From JAIBJN01 sp035461525 (GTDB lineage Bacteria > Actinomycetota > Thermoleophilia > Gaiellales > Gaiellaceae): a stretch of DNA of 15,391 nt. Where the stretch lies: the NCBI GenBank assembly GCA_035461525.1, contig DATHVD010000112.1:1-15391 (forward strand), read 5' to 3'. A program made the translations under genes and the position numbers. Shown here in pieces: positions 14,262-15,391 of this stretch; position 1 is the first letter of the stretch, and every line of letters begins with the position of its first letter. The notes under the pieces were generated by a model that made no database searches, was not told the origin of the DNA, and saw only the letters and a program-made list of their open reading frames with translations.

Positions 14262-14935
14262 AAGCCGTCGACCTCGTCTACTGGACGGTCGGCAAGGGCC
14301 TCATCGCCGGCGCCACGCGCCTGCTCGTGCCGCTCCGCTCCTACGGCACGGAGCGGCTCCCGCGCGAGGGCGGAGTCGTCATCGCCGCGAATCACCTCCA
14401 CTTCGTGGACGTGCCCGCGCTCGGCACCGTGTGCCCCCGCAGGATCGTCTTCGTGGCGAAAAGCGAGCTGTTCGAGTACCCCGGCTTCGCGCAGCTGATC
14501 GGCGCGCACGGCACGCTGGCCGTCCGCCGCGGGGAGTCCGACCGCGACGCGCTCCGGCGGATGCGCGAGGCGGTGCGCCGGAACGAGGCGCTCGGCCTCT
14601 TCGTCGAGGGCACGCGCCAGCGGTCCGGCCAGCTCGGGAAGGCGAAGCCCGGCGCTGCCATGATCTCCATCCAGGAGGGTGTCCCGGTCGTGCCCGTCGC
14701 GATCTACGGGTCGCAGTACTGGCGCCTCGGCAACCGGCATCCGGTGTCGCTCGCCTGGGGCGAGCCGATGCGCTTCGCCGAGCATCCGCGCAACTCGAAG
14801 GGCTACCAGGCCGCGACGCGGGAGATCGAGCGCGAGATCCGCCGCCTCTGGGACTTCCTGGCCCGCATGCACGAGCTCGGCCGCCCGCGCGGGACGCCGC
14901 CACGCCGCGAAGAGCTCCCGGTCAAGGCGCCATAG
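14258..14935 (+). CDS. plsC: 1-acyl-sn-glycerol-3-phosphate acyltransferase family protein
   Basis: A PlsC-like acyltransferase, probably making phosphatidic acid from lysophosphatidic acid at the membrane. The 225 residues contain the catalytic HX4D motif in NHLHFVD (His46, Asp51), the block II-type segment VAKSELFEYPGF, the block III glycerophosphate motif FVEGTRQRSG (115-124) and block IV VPVVPVAIYGS. A hydrophobic start (VYWTVGKGLIAGATRLLVPL) may embed in the membrane; there is no clear full transmembrane helix. The C-terminal tail (RPRGTPPRREELPVKAP) is basic. The ATG overlaps the cmk stop. The stop codon TAG is formed by the TA target site plus the first G of the inserted element at 14935-15096. 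Confidence 0.92.
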   Translation: MKAVDLVYWTVGKGLIAGATRLLVPLRSYGTERLPREGGVVIAANHLHFVDVPALGTVCPRRIVFVAKSELFEYPGFAQLIGAHGTLAVRRGESDRDALRRMREAVRRNEALGLFVEGTRQRSGQLGKAKPGAAMISIQEGVPVVPVAIYGSQYWRLGNRHPVSLAWGEPMRFAEHPRNSKGYQAATREIEREIRRLWDFLARMHELGRPRGTPPRREELPVKAP

Positions 14936-14954
14936 GGGCCTGTCCAGAGGATGG
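14935..14954 (+). repeat. Left terminal inverted repeat of the MITE-like element
   Basis: Begins GGGGCCTGTCC, continues AGAGGATGG, and pairs with 15077-15096 at 18 of 20 positions. Confidence 0.75.
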
Positions 14955-15076
14955 CTCAGACCAGCCGGCAGGCGTCACGCACCGCGATGCGGCGTCCTCG
15001 GTCGCGCCAACATGCCCGCATATTGCCGCTCCCTGCGTCCTGCCTCCCGGCACGTGCCGTGTGCGATCAGCCTTGA

Positions 15077-15096
15077 CCACCCTCCGGACAGGCCCC
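15077..15096 (-). repeat. Right terminal inverted repeat of the MITE-like element
   Basis: On the minus strand begins GGGGCCTGTCC and continues GGAGGGTGG, the mate of 14935-14954. Confidence 0.75.
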
Positions 15097-15099
15097 TAG

Positions 15100-15391
15100 G
15101 TGGCCGAAGCGCCGCTCCTCGGCGTCGCCGCCGTCGTCGGCTTCCCGAACGTGGGCAAGTCGACGCTCGTGAACCGCCTCACGGCCACACGGGAGGCGGT
15201 CGTCTTCGAGACGCCCGGCGTCACCCGCGACCGGAAGGACGTCGTCTGCGAGTGGGCGGGCAAGCGCTTCGTCGTCGTGGACACGGGTGGGGTGGACGTC
15301 GCCGACCCGGCGCCGCTGACGCGGGAGATCGCCGAGCAGGCCCGGCGCGCCGTCGCGGAGGCCGACCTCGTCCTCTTCCTCGTCGACGCGA
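15100..15391 (+). CDS. der: GTPase Der (EngA), N-terminal part (3' partial)
   Basis: Der is a double-G-domain GTPase needed for assembly of the 50S ribosomal subunit. The visible 97 codons cover most of G domain 1: Walker A/G1 GFPNVGKST (14-22), the Der-type switch region FETPGVTRDRKD (36-47), G3 DTGGVD (61-66) and the strand ADLVLFLVDA before the window ends. A GTG start is the only choice near the domain edge, since a TAG lies directly upstream in frame. Its upstream region is now the right end of the inserted element, which offers only a poor SD (AGG within GGACAGG). The original context was probably direct coupling to plsC. Confidence 0.95.
   Translation, partial: MAEAPLLGVAAVVGFPNVGKSTLVNRLTATREAVVFETPGVTRDRKDVVCEWAGKRFVVVDTGGVDVADPAPLTREIAEQARRAVAEADLVLFLVDA

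Larger units (their letters stand above)
14935..15096. mobile_element. MITE-like non-autonomous element, 162 bp, with terminal inverted repeats and TA duplication
   Basis: The ends are GGGGCCTGTCC inverted repeats: 14935-14954 and the reverse complement of 15077-15096 agree at 18 of 20 positions, the two differences being A/G transitions. TA flanks both ends (14933-14934, 15097-15098), as left by Tc1/mariner-IS630-type and some IS5-type transposases. The interior has no open frame worth calling and includes a 12-base palindrome, CGGCACGTGCCG (15048-15059). Removing the element and one TA leaves ...GCCA TAG GTG GCC..., with the plsC stop immediately followed by the der start. No transposase is in the window. 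Confidence 0.75.

Noticed and set aside
15073..15102. Hybrid promoter at the right end of the inserted element (TTGACC, 18 bases, TAGGTG)
   Set aside because: The -35 is good but the -10 lacks the final T, and the transcript would start inside der, after its start codon.

Overview
The window is a very GC-rich bacterial chromosome segment made almost entirely of housekeeping genes. Gene content and family flavour (class II DAHP synthase of the mycobacterial type, Lgt with an actinobacterial-style GGLGIWGG loop, the scpA-scpB-rluB ... cmk-der neighbourhood, many GTG starts, leaderless-looking promoters) point to an actinobacterium. I would guess the deep Thermoleophilia side (Gaiellales/Solirubrobacterales), but the class is inference.

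Layout. Positions 1-194 hold the 3' end of a PLP-dependent aminotransferase, which converges on infA (minus strand, 199-420). infA appears to start at an ATA codon behind a near-perfect Shine-Dalgarno sequence. A small predicted membrane protein (520-756) follows; its last codons run into a REP-like palindrome. A non-coding stretch with a second copy of that palindrome comes next, then a six-helix membrane protein (917-1609) placed one base before dnaE (1611-5015). A small conserved hypothetical (5161-5364) and lgt (5417-6310) follow, then scpA (6329-7057) overlapping scpB (7036-7629). A GYD-domain protein (minus, 7640-7930) diverges from rluB (7953-8654). rluB converges on trpS (minus, 8702-9682), and trpS diverges from a class II DAHP synthase gene (9719-11095). 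The DAHP synthase begins a co-directional run: tyrA, aroA, cmk, plsC and der (der is cut by the window end).

Function. The right half links the shikimate pathway entry (DAHP synthase), EPSP synthase and prephenate dehydrogenase with tryptophanyl-tRNA synthetase, then nucleotide (Cmk), phospholipid (PlsC) and ribosome-assembly (Der) functions. The left half carries replication (DnaE), lipoprotein maturation (Lgt), chromosome condensation (ScpAB) and rRNA modification (RluB).

The parts worth a second look lie between the genes. A 162-bp MITE-like element with TA duplications separates plsC from der, which would otherwise be stop-to-start adjacent. A REP-like palindrome pair lies at 720-890. 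infA seems to use a non-canonical ATA start. TAnnnT hexamers sit 6-9 bases before eight start codons, suggesting leaderless mRNAs. One of these -10 elements seems to serve both strands between the GYD gene and rluB. I see no defence, mobile-gene, CRISPR or biosynthetic cluster here, and no gene-free stretch longer than about 165 bases.
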